From Clostridia bacterium (GTDB lineage Bacteria; Bacillota; Clostridia; Christensenellales; UBA1242), in contig JAQVWL010000003.1 in NCBI GenBank assembly GCA_028709705.1, positions 29,541 to 93,540 on the forward strand: DNA of 64,000 nt, given 5' to 3'. Positions within the stretch are counted from its first letter, which is position 1; each line of letters opens with the position of its first letter. The position numbers and the translations under genes were made by a program. The notes under the pieces are model-generated. The model saw only the letters and a program-made list of their open reading frames with translations. It had not been told where the DNA came from and searched no databases. Below, piece by piece: positions 1 through 11,139 of the stretch.

Positions 1-2349
<2,349 letters not shown>

Positions 2350-2415
2350 AATGTTGAAAGTATAGCAAAAAAAAAATAGTTTTTCAACTATTTTGATTTT
2401 TTAAAACTATTTGAC

Positions 2416-2577
2416 TTATTTTTTTACATATTTTTTTTCTTGCTGGTCCATTTTTTCTAGTTCTTTTTTTATCATTTTTTCGCCCTTGTCAAACGCTTCC
2501 TTGGTGCAATCATTGTTTTTGTATAACAAAATACCCAAAATTCCACCAACAGCCATACCAAATAAAATATCTTTCAT
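2416..2577 (-). CDS. 53-residue single-pass membrane protein, YtxH-like
   Basis: A small gene of 53 codons beginning MKDILFGMAVGGILGILLYK. The start is supported by a strong ribosome binding site (TTGGAGGAAT just upstream). Residues 4-19 form one glycine-rich membrane helix, and the rest is a charged, probably helical tail rich in Lys, Glu and Asp, ending at a TAA. This architecture (short N-terminal anchor plus charged helix) is that of YtxH-type proteins, but the sequence is too short to assign with certainty. It sits between the O-methyltransferase and engB in the same direction. Function unknown. Confidence 0.7.
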   Translation of the reverse strand: MKDILFGMAVGGILGILLYKNNDCTKEAFDKGEKMIKKELEKMDQQEKKYVKK

Positions 2578-2669
2578 TTTATTCCTCCAATAACTATATT
2601 TTGTGTAAAAATGTGATAAATATACATTATTTCGACAAATTAAATTATCAATAAAAAAATAACAAAAAT

Positions 2670-3353
2670 TTAATTTGTTATTTTTTTTATTAAAATAAGT
2701 CCGTCTTCAATATCAATTATTTTGCTTTCAAGACTTGGGTTGGATTGCACTGTTTCAATAAATTTTCGCAGTTTTAAAATTATGGTTCTGTGCTTATGTT
2801 TTGGATAAATATCAGATAAAACTTCGCCCATAAAAAGCACATTGTCTGCCAAAATCAGTCCATCTTTTTTTAAAAGTTTCAATAAATATGGCAGTTGTTC
2901 AAAATAATGAGATTTTGGACCATCTAAAAAAATAAAGTCAAACTGCTGTGGCTGATACAAGGTCGCAAATCCCCCGCTCCCGACGCAGTCGGGAGCAAAG
3001 CCCCTTTTCTCACAAAAGGGGCTTGATTTTTGCTCCCTCAAAAATCGGGGATTTGCTAGTTCCTTAACTATCTCGCTAGCATCTCCTTGCAATATTTCAA
3101 CTCTATTTTCAAGTCCCAATTTTTTAAAGTTGTTTTTTGCAATTTCAACCATTGTTGGCAAAATTTCAACAGTTGTTAAAGTTGAATTTTTTGAGTTTAA
3201 AAGCATTAAACAACCAGAAAATCCTATTGCAGTTCCAATTTCCAAAATGTTTTTTGGGTTGTTTTGTTTTATCAAATCAATCAAAATTTGCCTTGATTGC
3301 GGTCTTAAAATTGGCACATTATTTGTTTTTGCAAATTCTTCAATTTCTTTCAT
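2670..3353 (-). CDS. SAM-dependent O-methyltransferase (class I, YrrM-like) with an in-frame repeat insertion
   Basis: A Rossmann-fold methyltransferase of the bacterial O-methyltransferase family 3 type. SAM-binding motif I is EIGTAIGFSG near residues 38-47, and the family motif FIFLDGPK follows after mid-protein. The GTG codon at 3362 and the ATG at 3353 are both possible starts; I prefer the ATG because it lies one base past the stop of the upstream gene. Family members run straight from a GDA-type motif to the FDxIFxDG strand, but here about 32 residues (starting ANPRFLREQ) intervene. That stretch is encoded by a palindromic repeat at about 2963-3058. Whether the enzyme remains active is unknown; the substrate cannot be told from sequence. 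Confidence 0.88.
   Translation of the reverse strand: MKEIEEFAKTNNVPILRPQSRQILIDLIKQNNPKNILEIGTAIGFSGCLMLLNSKNSTLTTVEILPTMVEIAKNNFKKLGLENRVEILQGDASEIVKELANPRFLREQKSSPFCEKRGFAPDCVGSGGFATLYQPQQFDFIFLDGPKSHYFEQLPYLLKLLKKDGLILADNVLFMGEVLSDIYPKHKHRTIILKLRKFIETVQSNPSLESKIIDIEDGLILIKKITN
2963..3058. repeat. Palindromic repeat element inserted in frame inside the O-methyltransferase
   Basis: A roughly 96-nt element with a closed cloverleaf-like set of inverted repeats. The outer arms are GCAAATCCCC (2965-2974) and GGGGATTTGC (3047-3056). Inside are three perfect hairpins: 2976-2984 with 2988-2996, 2998-3008 with 3014-3024, and 3025-3031 with 3040-3046. The right half closely resembles a segment of the intergenic repeat at about 46945-47004, where a GGGGCTTGATTTTT stretch is also followed by a GGGGGATTTG arm. 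It is therefore a member of a dispersed family, here kept in the reading frame with no stop codon. Confidence 0.85.
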
Positions 3354-3354
3354 T

Positions 3355-4761
3355 TTATGCACTTATTCCATTAAAAACAATGTTTCCATAAGTTGAATAT
3401 AAGTTTAATTTATTTCCCGCCAAAGGGTTTTCGCCAATCGCTTTATTTTCTATTGGATTTTCGCTTGTAGAATTTTCCCAAACATTTGAAAGTATTCCGC
3501 CCGTTTCGGCATTAAGGTAAAAAGAAACTCCAAAAACATATTTTATGTCAATCTTGCCCCTTGTTGTTGTTATTGTGTTTTCGCCACTAACCTTGCCAAA
3601 CTTTGCAACAACACTGCCTGTTGTGGTTGCAAATTGCATATTTCCAGTGCAACTTGCGTTGATTGTTGCGTTTATGTTTCCGCTTGTCATTTCTACCGTT
3701 ACATTGCCACGAATATCACCCAAAACAATATTTTTTGTTCCGCCAACAATAAAAACATCGCCCAGCGTTTTTGCTATGTTAACATTAAAGTTTCCATTTT
3801 CTTTGACTATTGCGACTCCGCCACCGACTTCATTTACAAGAATGTTGGTAATATTCAAATCTTCGCCCGTAGAAAAACTTCCACTTATTATTTTTGCTTG
3901 AAAAATACCGCCCGCTGTATCTAACAAAACATTTCCCGCAACATTTCCAATATTTATGTTGCTATTATAACTTTTTATTGTCAAGTTCATATTTGAAAAA
4001 GTAAAATCTTTTGTTGTGATTTTATTTGATTGGGAAGAAAGGTTTGCAGTTTTTGCATCAATGTCATTATTCAAAGTAATAGCACCGTTTGTTGTTTTTA
4101 AATCTAACAAAGTAGTTTGTGGATACAAAGCACTTTCCAAACTAACACTTTGGTCAAAAATAATGTTTCCATTGATAGTTTCAACTTTAAGTTCTGGTGT
4201 TTTAAACGCATCTGCTTGATATGTTGGTGCGGTTGTTCCACCAAAAAAAACATTTCCATTTGTTGTTGTAATGTCAAATTTTACATTGGATATCAAATCA
4301 AAATTTGAATTGATTTTCAAATTTAAGGTTGTGTTGTCAAAAAGAGTAATGAACGAATAATCAGGTTCGGTTAGTGTTATGTAAAGCGTTAGTCCGTTTT
4401 TATAGCAAGTCAAAGTATATTCTTTTTCACTCCCCGATCTAACATAACCCATTGAATTTTCAACCAAAGCAATTTGGCTGGCACTTGCCCCTTCCGTTCC
4501 GCAAAGCACCTTAACATCAGCATTTGTGGCTTGAACAACAACTTTTTCAAGGTTATTAAATTGCAAATTTGATAATGTTCCCACATTGTTTGGCACTTCG
4601 GTATAAGTTATTGTTTTGTTGTTGCTTGCATAAGAAACGCCAAAAATTTCTATATCTGGCGAAATCATCAAAATAGCCCCGCAACCCAAAAAGAAAGCAA
4701 GGATTAAAGATATTAACAAAAATAAAAATGTTTTAAAACCACTTGAACTATGTTCCGCCAT
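3355..4761 (-). CDS. Membrane-anchored repetitive beta protein, DUF4097-like
   Basis: A 468-residue protein with one N-terminal membrane helix (about residues 10-34) and a long exported region rich in Asn, Thr, Gly and Ile. The exported part repeats short strands of the type TTNGN/TxxGxI (for example TTTNGNVFFGG, TINGNIIF, TTNGAITLNN, MTSGNINATI). That pattern fits a right-handed beta-solenoid of the DUF4097 (putative adhesin) class. A GAGGTG ribosome binding site precedes the ATG. It lies 49 nt after prfA in the same direction and its stop nearly coincides with the methyltransferase start. Function unknown; surface or envelope sensing is a guess from topology. Confidence 0.65.
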   Translation of the reverse strand: MAEHSSSGFKTFLFLLISLILAFFLGCGAILMISPDIEIFGVSYASNNKTITYTEVPNNVGTLSNLQFNNLEKVVVQATNADVKVLCGTEGASASQIALVENSMGYVRSGSEKEYTLTCYKNGLTLYITLTEPDYSFITLFDNTTLNLKINSNFDLISNVKFDITTTNGNVFFGGTTAPTYQADAFKTPELKVETINGNIIFDQSVSLESALYPQTTLLDLKTTNGAITLNNDIDAKTANLSSQSNKITTKDFTFSNMNLTIKSYNSNINIGNVAGNVLLDTAGGIFQAKIISGSFSTGEDLNITNILVNEVGGGVAIVKENGNFNVNIAKTLGDVFIVGGTKNIVLGDIRGNVTVEMTSGNINATINASCTGNMQFATTTGSVVAKFGKVSGENTITTTRGKIDIKYVFGVSFYLNAETGGILSNVWENSTSENPIENKAIGENPLAGNKLNLYSTYGNIVFNGISA

Positions 4762-4810
4762 TTAGCACCTCTTATGGTTATTATAACATTTTCAAACAAA
4801 TAAATCAATA

Positions 4811-5881
4811 TTAAAGTACAGCATTTTCAAGTTTTCTTTTTTGGTCCTCTCGCAAAAGTTCATCTATCATTTCTTGAATGTCGCCGTCCAAAAACGCATC
4901 AACTCCAAACACAGAAAAATTTATTCGATGGTCCGTAATTCTGCCTTGTGGAAAGTTGTATGTTCTTATTCTTTCGCTTCGGTCGCCCGTTCCAACTTGA
5001 TTTTTTCTATTTGCTTTATATTCGCTGTCTATTTCGTTTTTATAAAAATCGTGAAGTTTTGATTTTAATATATTCATTGCCTTTTCTCTGTTTTTTATTT
5101 GCGACCTTTCATCTTGGCAACAAACAACAATAGCGGTTGGCAAGTGTGTTATACGAATTGCACTGTCTGTTTTGTTTATGTGCTGTCCGCCCGCTCCGCT
5201 TGCTCTATATGTATCAATTTTCAAGTCTTTGTCCAAAATTTCAAAGTCCACTTCTTCAATTTCGGGCAAAACTGCAACCGTTGTTGTTGAAGTGTGAACT
5301 CTGCCTTGTGATTCGGTTTCTGGCACTCTTTGAACTCTATGCACACCGCTTTCAAATTTCAAATTTTTGTAAACATTTTTACCCCTAATAACAAAGGTCG
5401 CTTCTTTTATTCCGCCCAATTCGGTTTCTGTGATATCAGTAATTTCAGTTTTCCAATTTTGTCTTTCGGCAAATCTTCTGTACATATTCATCAAAAGATT
5501 GCCAAAAAGAGCAGATTCTTCTCCGCCTGCCGCTGCCCTTATTTCAACAATAACATTGCTATTGTCATTTTCATCTTTTGGAAGAAGAAGTAGTTTTATA
5601 TTTTCTTCCAATTCATCAATCTTTTTGTTTAGGTCATAAAGTTCTTCAGAAAAAAACTTTTTCATTTCGGCATCTTTTTCATCAGATATTGTTTTTTCTA
5701 TGCTTGATTTTTCATTTGTCAGTTTTTTTAATTGCTCGTGTGATTCGGCAATTTCTTCTATTGCGTTTCTTTCTTTTATCAGTGTTTTCCAATGCTTGTT
5801 GTCTGCAATTATTTCTGGTTTGGAAATCAGTTCAGTCAACTCGTCAAACCTATCTTTTATTTTTTGTGTGGTTTCTATCAT
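4811..5881 (-). CDS. prfA: Peptide chain release factor 1
   Basis: RF1 recognises UAA and UAG stop codons and triggers hydrolysis of peptidyl-tRNA. At 356 residues it has the usual length. The helical N-terminal domain is followed by the catalytic motif GAGGQHINKTDSAIR, with GGQ near residues 230-232, the conserved RSQIKNREKA stretch, and GTGDRSERIRTYNFPQGR. The decoding-loop region carries the RF1-type HRVQRVPETESQGR. The methyltransferase that modifies the GGQ glutamine (prmC) is encoded just upstream, 14 nt away. Confidence 0.97.
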   Translation of the reverse strand: MIETTQKIKDRFDELTELISKPEIIADNKHWKTLIKERNAIEEIAESHEQLKKLTNEKSSIEKTISDEKDAEMKKFFSEELYDLNKKIDELEENIKLLLLPKDENDNSNVIVEIRAAAGGEESALFGNLLMNMYRRFAERQNWKTEITDITETELGGIKEATFVIRGKNVYKNLKFESGVHRVQRVPETESQGRVHTSTTTVAVLPEIEEVDFEILDKDLKIDTYRASGAGGQHINKTDSAIRITHLPTAIVVCCQDERSQIKNREKAMNILKSKLHDFYKNEIDSEYKANRKNQVGTGDRSERIRTYNFPQGRITDHRINFSVFGVDAFLDGDIQEMIDELLREDQKRKLENAVL

Positions 5882-5895
5882 TTTTTATCCTTTTG

Positions 5896-7593
5896 CTATT
5901 TTTTTTCTGCAATAATCACTCGTTGAATATTGTTATAATCTTTTATTATCTTAATATTTATAAATTTTTCTGTCAAGAGTTTTTTAACTTTGCCGGCTTG
6001 ATTATATCCAACTTCAAGCAACAATTTGCCATTTTTTGTCAAAAAGTTTGGTGCTTCTTGTGCAATTTTTTTATAAAAATCAAATCCATCAGCACCGCCA
6101 TCAAGAGAAATTGTTGGGTCAAAATCTTTAACTTCTTTGGCAAGTCCGCTGATTTCTTCGGTTTTTATATAAGGCGGATTAGAGATAATCATATCAAATT
6201 TTGTTTTTCTTTTTATTTTGGAAAACATATCGCTATGCTTGAAAGCAATTTTTGCAGAATGTGTTTTTGCATTTTCTTTTGCAACAACAAGAGCGGGTTC
6301 GCTTATGTCAATCGCCATAACGTTTGCGTTTGTGTTTTTTGCAACTGCAACTGCTATTGCACCGCTTCCCGTGCATAAATCAAGCACATTATATTTGTTG
6401 TTTGAAATAATTTTTATTGCATTTTCAACCAATATTTCGGTTTCTTGTCTTGGGGTCAAAACACTTTTGTTTACCTTAAATTTTAGACCATAAAATTCAG
6501 TAATGCCAAAAATTTTTGCAATCGGCTCGCCTTTTTTCCTTTTTTCAACCGCTTTTTGAATGTCTTTGTTTTGTTGTTTTGTAATGCTGGAAACAAATTT
6601 AAGGTCAAGAATTGAACATTTCAGAACGCTTGCAATCAACCATTCGGCTTCTTTGGTGTCGGTTATTTCACTGCTCAAAAGTTTTTCTTTTACATTTGCA
6701 AGCACAAAAGAAAAAGTAACGCCATTGTCTTTTATGCTATCAAACACTTCTCTTTCGCTATTTTCTATCATCAATATTCCTTCGTTATAACTTGCATTTG
6801 CAACTTGCAATTCGGTTTTTGTTGGTTTTGAATTAAACAAAAAACTTATTGGTGTTAACAACCCTTTGTGTTTTTTCCATTTTGTGTCTAACAAAAGCAA
6901 AAGTTCAAAAACAACAGAAAAGCAGACAGCCAAAATTATCAAATTTACTATAATTTTCCAGCCCAAATCCAAATTAAATCCAAGCAAGCATATCACAAAA
7001 TAAGACAATAGTAAAGTCAAAAAAACAACATTAAAATAATTGGTAGCAATTTTGTCGTTGTGCTTTTCTTCTTTCGGGTTTAAGGCAATATTGCCCGCTG
7101 TGTTAAATTTGTAAAGCATTTTGACTGATGGCAAAAGAGAAATAAGCAAAAAAACGCCATACAAAACAACACATTTTGTAATTGCAATGCAAAGTTTTTT
7201 TACAAAAAGACTAAAACTTGAACTGAAAATCCAAAACCCCAAATATGTTGGCAAAGCACCCAAAACAACAACCGCTACAAGCACCGCAAAAATAGTCATA
7301 GCACCGCCAAAATAATATTTGTTTGTCAAATATGGCGATTTGTTTTGATAAACCATTTGCTCATTGGAAGAAATAAATGATTTTCTTAACGCCCAAAAAA
7401 AATAGAAAGTGGAAAAAATAATAAATTCCAGCCCTCGCAAAAACAAAATATCTTTGTGTGGAATAATTGAATTTTTTAGTTTGTGCGTTTGCATTGTTAT
7501 TGCACCTTTGTTTGAAACTCTACAAATAACAGCATTGTTGTCCGCCACACACAAATTCCCCGCAAGAACGGGAAAAATAAAAATATTTTTCAT
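5896..7593 (-). CDS. prmC: Fusion of a DUF1385-like membrane domain with release-factor glutamine methyltransferase PrmC
   Basis: A single 565-residue reading frame. Residues from about 285 to the end are PrmC: an N-terminal helical part, then LTPRQETEILVE, the SAM motif DLCTGSGAIA near 400 and the catalytic NPPY near 472, which methylates the GGQ glutamine of release factors. Residues 1-280 have several membrane segments and match the layout of DUF1385 (YqhQ-like) proteins, ending in a PTKTELQVANASYNEGI stretch like that family's C-terminus. The usual N-terminal GGQAV signature is degenerate (AGNLCVADNNAV). DUF1385 and prmC are separate neighbours in many Clostridia, so a fusion is plausible. 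No clear ribosome binding site precedes 7593; an ATG at 7494 has AAAGGTG upstream and would remove 33 residues. Confidence 0.85.
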   Translation of the reverse strand: MKNIFIFPVLAGNLCVADNNAVICRVSNKGAITMQTHKLKNSIIPHKDILFLRGLEFIIFSTFYFFWALRKSFISSNEQMVYQNKSPYLTNKYYFGGAMTIFAVLVAVVVLGALPTYLGFWIFSSSFSLFVKKLCIAITKCVVLYGVFLLISLLPSVKMLYKFNTAGNIALNPKEEKHNDKIATNYFNVVFLTLLLSYFVICLLGFNLDLGWKIIVNLIILAVCFSVVFELLLLLDTKWKKHKGLLTPISFLFNSKPTKTELQVANASYNEGILMIENSEREVFDSIKDNGVTFSFVLANVKEKLLSSEITDTKEAEWLIASVLKCSILDLKFVSSITKQQNKDIQKAVEKRKKGEPIAKIFGITEFYGLKFKVNKSVLTPRQETEILVENAIKIISNNKYNVLDLCTGSGAIAVAVAKNTNANVMAIDISEPALVVAKENAKTHSAKIAFKHSDMFSKIKRKTKFDMIISNPPYIKTEEISGLAKEVKDFDPTISLDGGADGFDFYKKIAQEAPNFLTKNGKLLLEVGYNQAGKVKKLLTEKFINIKIIKDYNNIQRVIIAEKK

Positions 7594-7632
7594 AAAAATA
7601 TTATTAACATTATCATTTTTTTTATTACTTTA

Positions 7633-8400
7633 TCAAATTCCAAAAACTTTTTGCGTGTTTTTTGATGTTATTTGGAATATTTCTTCAAGTGTCAAATTTT
7701 TTATTTGTGCAATTTTTTGTGCAACAAAAATCAAATTTTTTGGCTCGTTGAGTTCGCCTCTGTGCGGAACGGGCGAAAGATATGGGCAATCAGTTTCCAA
7801 AAGTAGCATATCAAGTGGCATTTTTTCTATCAATTCCAAAGTGCTTTTTGCATTTTTGAAAGTTATAACACCGCCAACAGAAATTTTTAGACCAAGTTTT
7901 TTTATTTCCATAAGCGTTTCAAAACTTCCGCCAAAACAATGCACAATACCGCCATTTTTCAAATATTGTTTGTTTTGTTTTAAAATATCTATTGTGTCTT
8001 TTGTTGCATCTCTTGAATGTACTTGAATTGGCAAACCTACCTTGTCGGCAATTTTTAGTTGCTCCACAAAAACCCTTTTTTGCAAATCTTTGTCAAACGG
8101 TTCGTAGTGAAAATCAAGTCCAATCTCGCCTATTGCAACAACTTTTTTGTTTTTTGCATTTTCAAGCAAAAATTGCTCTGTTTTTGCATCAAAATTTTTT
8201 GCATCGCAAGGATGAACACCAATGCACGCAAAAACATTTGGGCATTTTTCTGCAATTTCGACCGCTCTTTGTGAAGATTTTAAGTCAAAGCCAACACAAA
8301 TAACCTTTTCAACTTGGTTTTGTTTTGCGTTTTCTAGCACTTTTTTTAAATTTTTTTCTAGTTTTTCATCGTTTAAATGGGCGTGAACATCAATTATCAT
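7633..8400 (-). CDS. tatD: TatD-family metal-dependent deoxyribonuclease
   Basis: A 255-residue TIM-barrel hydrolase of the TatD family (YabD in Bacillus), a metal-dependent DNase thought to act in DNA quality control. The first metal ligands are in DVHAHLND (residues 3-10), with the conserved GEIGLDFHY near 91, QVHSRDA near 128, HCFGG near 155 and ETDCPYLSP near 203. Length is normal. It starts a long minus-strand run (tatD, prmC fusion, prfA) and is divergent from spmA. Confidence 0.95.
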   Translation of the reverse strand: MIIDVHAHLNDEKLEKNLKKVLENAKQNQVEKVICVGFDLKSSQRAVEIAEKCPNVFACIGVHPCDAKNFDAKTEQFLLENAKNKKVVAIGEIGLDFHYEPFDKDLQKRVFVEQLKIADKVGLPIQVHSRDATKDTIDILKQNKQYLKNGGIVHCFGGSFETLMEIKKLGLKISVGGVITFKNAKSTLELIEKMPLDMLLLETDCPYLSPVPHRGELNEPKNLIFVAQKIAQIKNLTLEEIFQITSKNTQKVFGI

Positions 8401-8478
8401 TTTTTTGCCTTTGTTTTTATTATATAAAATAAATATATATTTGTAAATAACTTAACAAAAATTTTCATATATTCTTAT

Positions 8479-9057
8479 ATGAACAAAATTTGGACTTTTT
8501 TAATGGTTGTTTCCATAACCGCCTTGATTTTTGTCGACCCTACAATTATTGTAAGCGAGATGACAACTGCTTCTATGGGCGTTTTAAAACTTTGCGTGGA
8601 ACTGCTTGCAATTTATACAATTTGGATGGGGCTTTTGGAAATTGTTAACCAATCTGGTTTGGGTGCAAAACTTGCAAATTTGCTTTCGCCAATAATAAAA
8701 TGGCTTTTCAAAATTGAAGACAAAGAAACAATAAAATATATTGCACTTAATATGTCGTCAAATATGATTGGTCTTGGCAACGCTTCCACTCCTATGGGCA
8801 TAAAAGCAATGCAAAGAATGGACAATGGAAGTGGAACTGCAACTCCTGCAATGATAATGCTTTTGATTGTAAATGCAACATCAATACAATTTTTGCCAAC
8901 AACGGTTGTTGGGCTTAGGGCAACAGCGGGAAGCACAACCCCGACTGACATAATTTTTCCTACACTTATTGCAACAATTTTGACTTGTATTGTTGGCATA
9001 TTTCTTGCCAAACTTTGCCAAAAGATTTTCAAAAAGCAAGGTAACAAAAAATGTTAA
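8479..9057 (+). CDS. spmA: Spore maturation protein A
   Basis: A 192-residue integral membrane protein of the SpmA (nucleoside recognition/GATE domain) family, involved in spore core dehydration in Bacillus and Clostridium. Recognisable features are the NASTPMGIKAMQRMD segment (near residues 99-113) and several hydrophobic helices. No Shine-Dalgarno sequence is visible before the ATG. The last codons overlap the spmB start by 7 nt. In many Clostridia spmAB follows dacF; here it stands alone beside tatD. Confidence 0.93.
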   Translation: MNKIWTFLMVVSITALIFVDPTIIVSEMTTASMGVLKLCVELLAIYTIWMGLLEIVNQSGLGAKLANLLSPIIKWLFKIEDKETIKYIALNMSSNMIGLGNASTPMGIKAMQRMDNGSGTATPAMIMLLIVNATSIQFLPTTVVGLRATAGSTTPTDIIFPTLIATILTCIVGIFLAKLCQKIFKKQGNKKC

Positions 9058-9560
9058 GTGTTTATATAATTCCAATCATTATTGTGTCTTTGCTAGTTTT
9101 TGCAAGCATAAAAAAACTAGAAACATATAACATTTTTGTCAAGGGCGCAAGGGGTGCTTTTGACCTTGTTTTAAGCATTTTTCCTTTTATTGCAACAATT
9201 ATGATAATGGTTGCTCTTATGCGTGCAAGCGGTTTGACAGACGTTTTGATATCGCTGCTTGCACCGATTTTTAACATTTTGGGAATACCAACAGAAGTTA
9301 GCGAACTTGTTTTGCTCCGCCCTTTTACAGGAAGCGGAAGTTATGCAATTTTAAGTAATATTTTCAACACTTATGGAGCGGATACTTACATATCTCGCTG
9401 TGCATCTGTCATTATGGGCACAAGCGAAACAATTTTTTATGTTGTGGCGGTTTATTTTTCACAAACAAGTGTAAAAAAACTCTCTTATGCAATACCACTT
9501 GCACTTTTTTGCAGTCTTTTTGGCACAATAATTGCTTGTTTGATTTGCAAAATAATATAA
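9051..9560 (+). CDS. spmB: Spore maturation protein B
   Basis: A 169-residue membrane protein, partner of SpmA. The family signature RPFTGSGSYAIL is near residues 89-100, followed by ASVIMGTSETIFYVVAVYF, where the Gly-Thr-Ser-Glu-Thr run is typical. Five or so hydrophobic helices span the protein. The start codon lies inside the spmA end, so the two are translationally coupled. Confidence 0.93.
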   Translation: MLSVYIIPIIIVSLLVFASIKKLETYNIFVKGARGAFDLVLSIFPFIATIMIMVALMRASGLTDVLISLLAPIFNILGIPTEVSELVLLRPFTGSGSYAILSNIFNTYGADTYISRCASVIMGTSETIFYVVAVYFSQTSVKKLSYAIPLALFCSLFGTIIACLICKII

Positions 9561-9586
9561 AAAAACGGCATACACCGCTTGTTTTG

Positions 9587-10321
9587 TTAAAATTTATATT
9601 TTTTTATTTTTTCTAAATATTTTCCATCTTTGTCATTTGTAATAATTGTTGGCAAAACTTTTACACTTTCTTTTCCGCCATAAACTGCTTCAACAAAAAC
9701 CAAAATAGCGTTTTTATTTTCACCAGATTGCGTAAAAAACATTCGTTTGGGTTCAAGTTTGTTGGTTTTAAGGTCAAAAATCAGTTCGGCAGTTCTTTCG
9801 CTATCACACACAATATAAAACTTGCCACCAAACTTCAAAATTGATTTTGCAACTTTTGTTATTGTTTCAAGGTTAACGGCAACTTCGTGCCTTGCAATTT
9901 TCTGACTTTCGTTTGTGTTCAGTTTTGCACTGCCTTGCTTTTTATAAGGTGGGTTGCAAACAACAATGTCAACATCTTCCAACTGATTTTGTTTGTTTTT
10001 TAAAAGGTCTTGCATATCAAAGTTCAAAATTTTGATTGTGTTTTGCATTTTGTTATATTCAACACTTCGCTCTGCCATTTGGGCGAGTTCTTTTTGCAAT
10101 TCAATGCCAACAACATTTTGCAATTTGTTTTTGTAAGCGGTCAAAATTGCGATAATACCGCTCCCCGTTCCCAAGTCCACCAATTTGTCAGTTGGTTTGG
10201 CTTTTACAAAATTTGCAAGCATAACCGCATCACTTGTAAAGCGATAAAGCGATGGGCTTTGTATAATTTTTAGTCCATTTAATTGCAAATCTTCCAAGGT
10301 TTCTTTTTGGTTTAAATTCAT
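9587..10321 (-). CDS. trmN6: tRNA1(Val) adenine-37 N6-methyltransferase-like protein (YabB/TrmN6)
   Basis: A 244-residue class I methyltransferase. The SAM motif is DLGTGSGIIAILTA near residues 46-59, and the N6-adenine catalytic motif NPPY is near 125, followed by the TrmN6-type NESQKIARHE segment. The family methylates A37 of tRNA-Val in Escherichia coli; the Bacillus homologue YabB sits in the same holB-yaaT-yabB neighbourhood, as here. The stop of ricT shares its last base with this start. YabA, usually between ricT and yabB in Bacilli, is absent. Confidence 0.88.
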   Translation of the reverse strand: MNLNQKETLEDLQLNGLKIIQSPSLYRFTSDAVMLANFVKAKPTDKLVDLGTGSGIIAILTAYKNKLQNVVGIELQKELAQMAERSVEYNKMQNTIKILNFDMQDLLKNKQNQLEDVDIVVCNPPYKKQGSAKLNTNESQKIARHEVAVNLETITKVAKSILKFGGKFYIVCDSERTAELIFDLKTNKLEPKRMFFTQSGENKNAILVFVEAVYGGKESVKVLPTIITNDKDGKYLEKIKKYKF

Positions 10322-11139
10322 TATTCTTCCACTATTTGATTTGGTTTAAAAACTGTTATGTCGTCAAGATTATACTCTTTAAATTCATCTCCAACACGAA
10401 CTTGAACAGTTTTTTTCAAAATATTGTTATAAAGCACTTTCCCAACACCATCTTGCGTTTTGACTTCGCTATTTATTCTTGGCATTGCCTTAAAAATTTC
10501 TGCGTATTGCTCATTTTCGTATCCAAGACAGCACATAAGCCTTCCGCAAAGCCCGCTAATGTTTGAAGGATTAAGTGAAAGTCCTTGCATTTTTGCCATT
10601 TTGATAGTCACATGTTCAAAATCACCCGTGTTTTTTTGGCAACAGCAAGGTCTGCCACAAATACCAATCCCGCCTTTGATTTTCACTTCATCGCGAGAAC
10701 CTATTTGCCTTAATTCAATTTTCATTTTAAATTCGCTTGCCAAAATTTTTACAAGTTCTCTAAAATCTACCCTTTTATCTGATGTAAAACTTATTATTAT
10801 TTTTGTGCAATCAAGTGTAAGTTCGGCATAAACAATTTTCATTTCCAATTTTAAATTGCTTGCTATTTGTTTTGCTTTGTCAAAAAAAGATTTTACCTTT
10901 TTTTTGTTTTCTTCCGCTGTTTTTATATCTTCTGCGGTTGCTTTTTTTATGATGTTTTTCAACGGTTCATTTGGTTGATTTTTCAATATTTTTATTTGAG
11001 TTGCAACCTTGCCAAGTTCAATCCCCCTAACTGTTTCAACAACAACAAAATCCCCAACATTCAAGTCAAAATTGAGTGGGTTAAAAGAATAAATTTTTGG
11101 TTGATTTTCAAACTTTATTCCTATTTCTTTAAATTCCAT
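10321..11139 (-). CDS. ricT: PSP1-domain protein RicT (YaaT)
   Basis: A 272-residue PSP1-domain protein. In Bacillus, RicT (YaaT) works with RicA and RicF in a complex that carries Fe-S clusters and promotes RNase Y-dependent mRNA processing and Spo0A phosphorylation. The cysteine-rich segments GICGRPCCCQ (near residues 153-162) and SGLCGRLMCC (near 195-204) are conserved. It overlaps the holB end by 19 nt and trmN6 by one base, the standard Firmicutes arrangement. Confidence 0.93.
   Translation of the reverse strand: MEFKEIGIKFENQPKIYSFNPLNFDLNVGDFVVVETVRGIELGKVATQIKILKNQPNEPLKNIIKKATAEDIKTAEENKKKVKSFFDKAKQIASNLKLEMKIVYAELTLDCTKIIISFTSDKRVDFRELVKILASEFKMKIELRQIGSRDEVKIKGGIGICGRPCCCQKNTGDFEHVTIKMAKMQGLSLNPSNISGLCGRLMCCLGYENEQYAEIFKAMPRINSEVKTQDGVGKVLYNNILKKTVQVRVGDEFKEYNLDDITVFKPNQIVEE

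Noticed and set aside
9561..9586. Possible terminator between spmB and trmN6
   Set aside because: The candidate stem has too few Watson-Crick pairs to claim.
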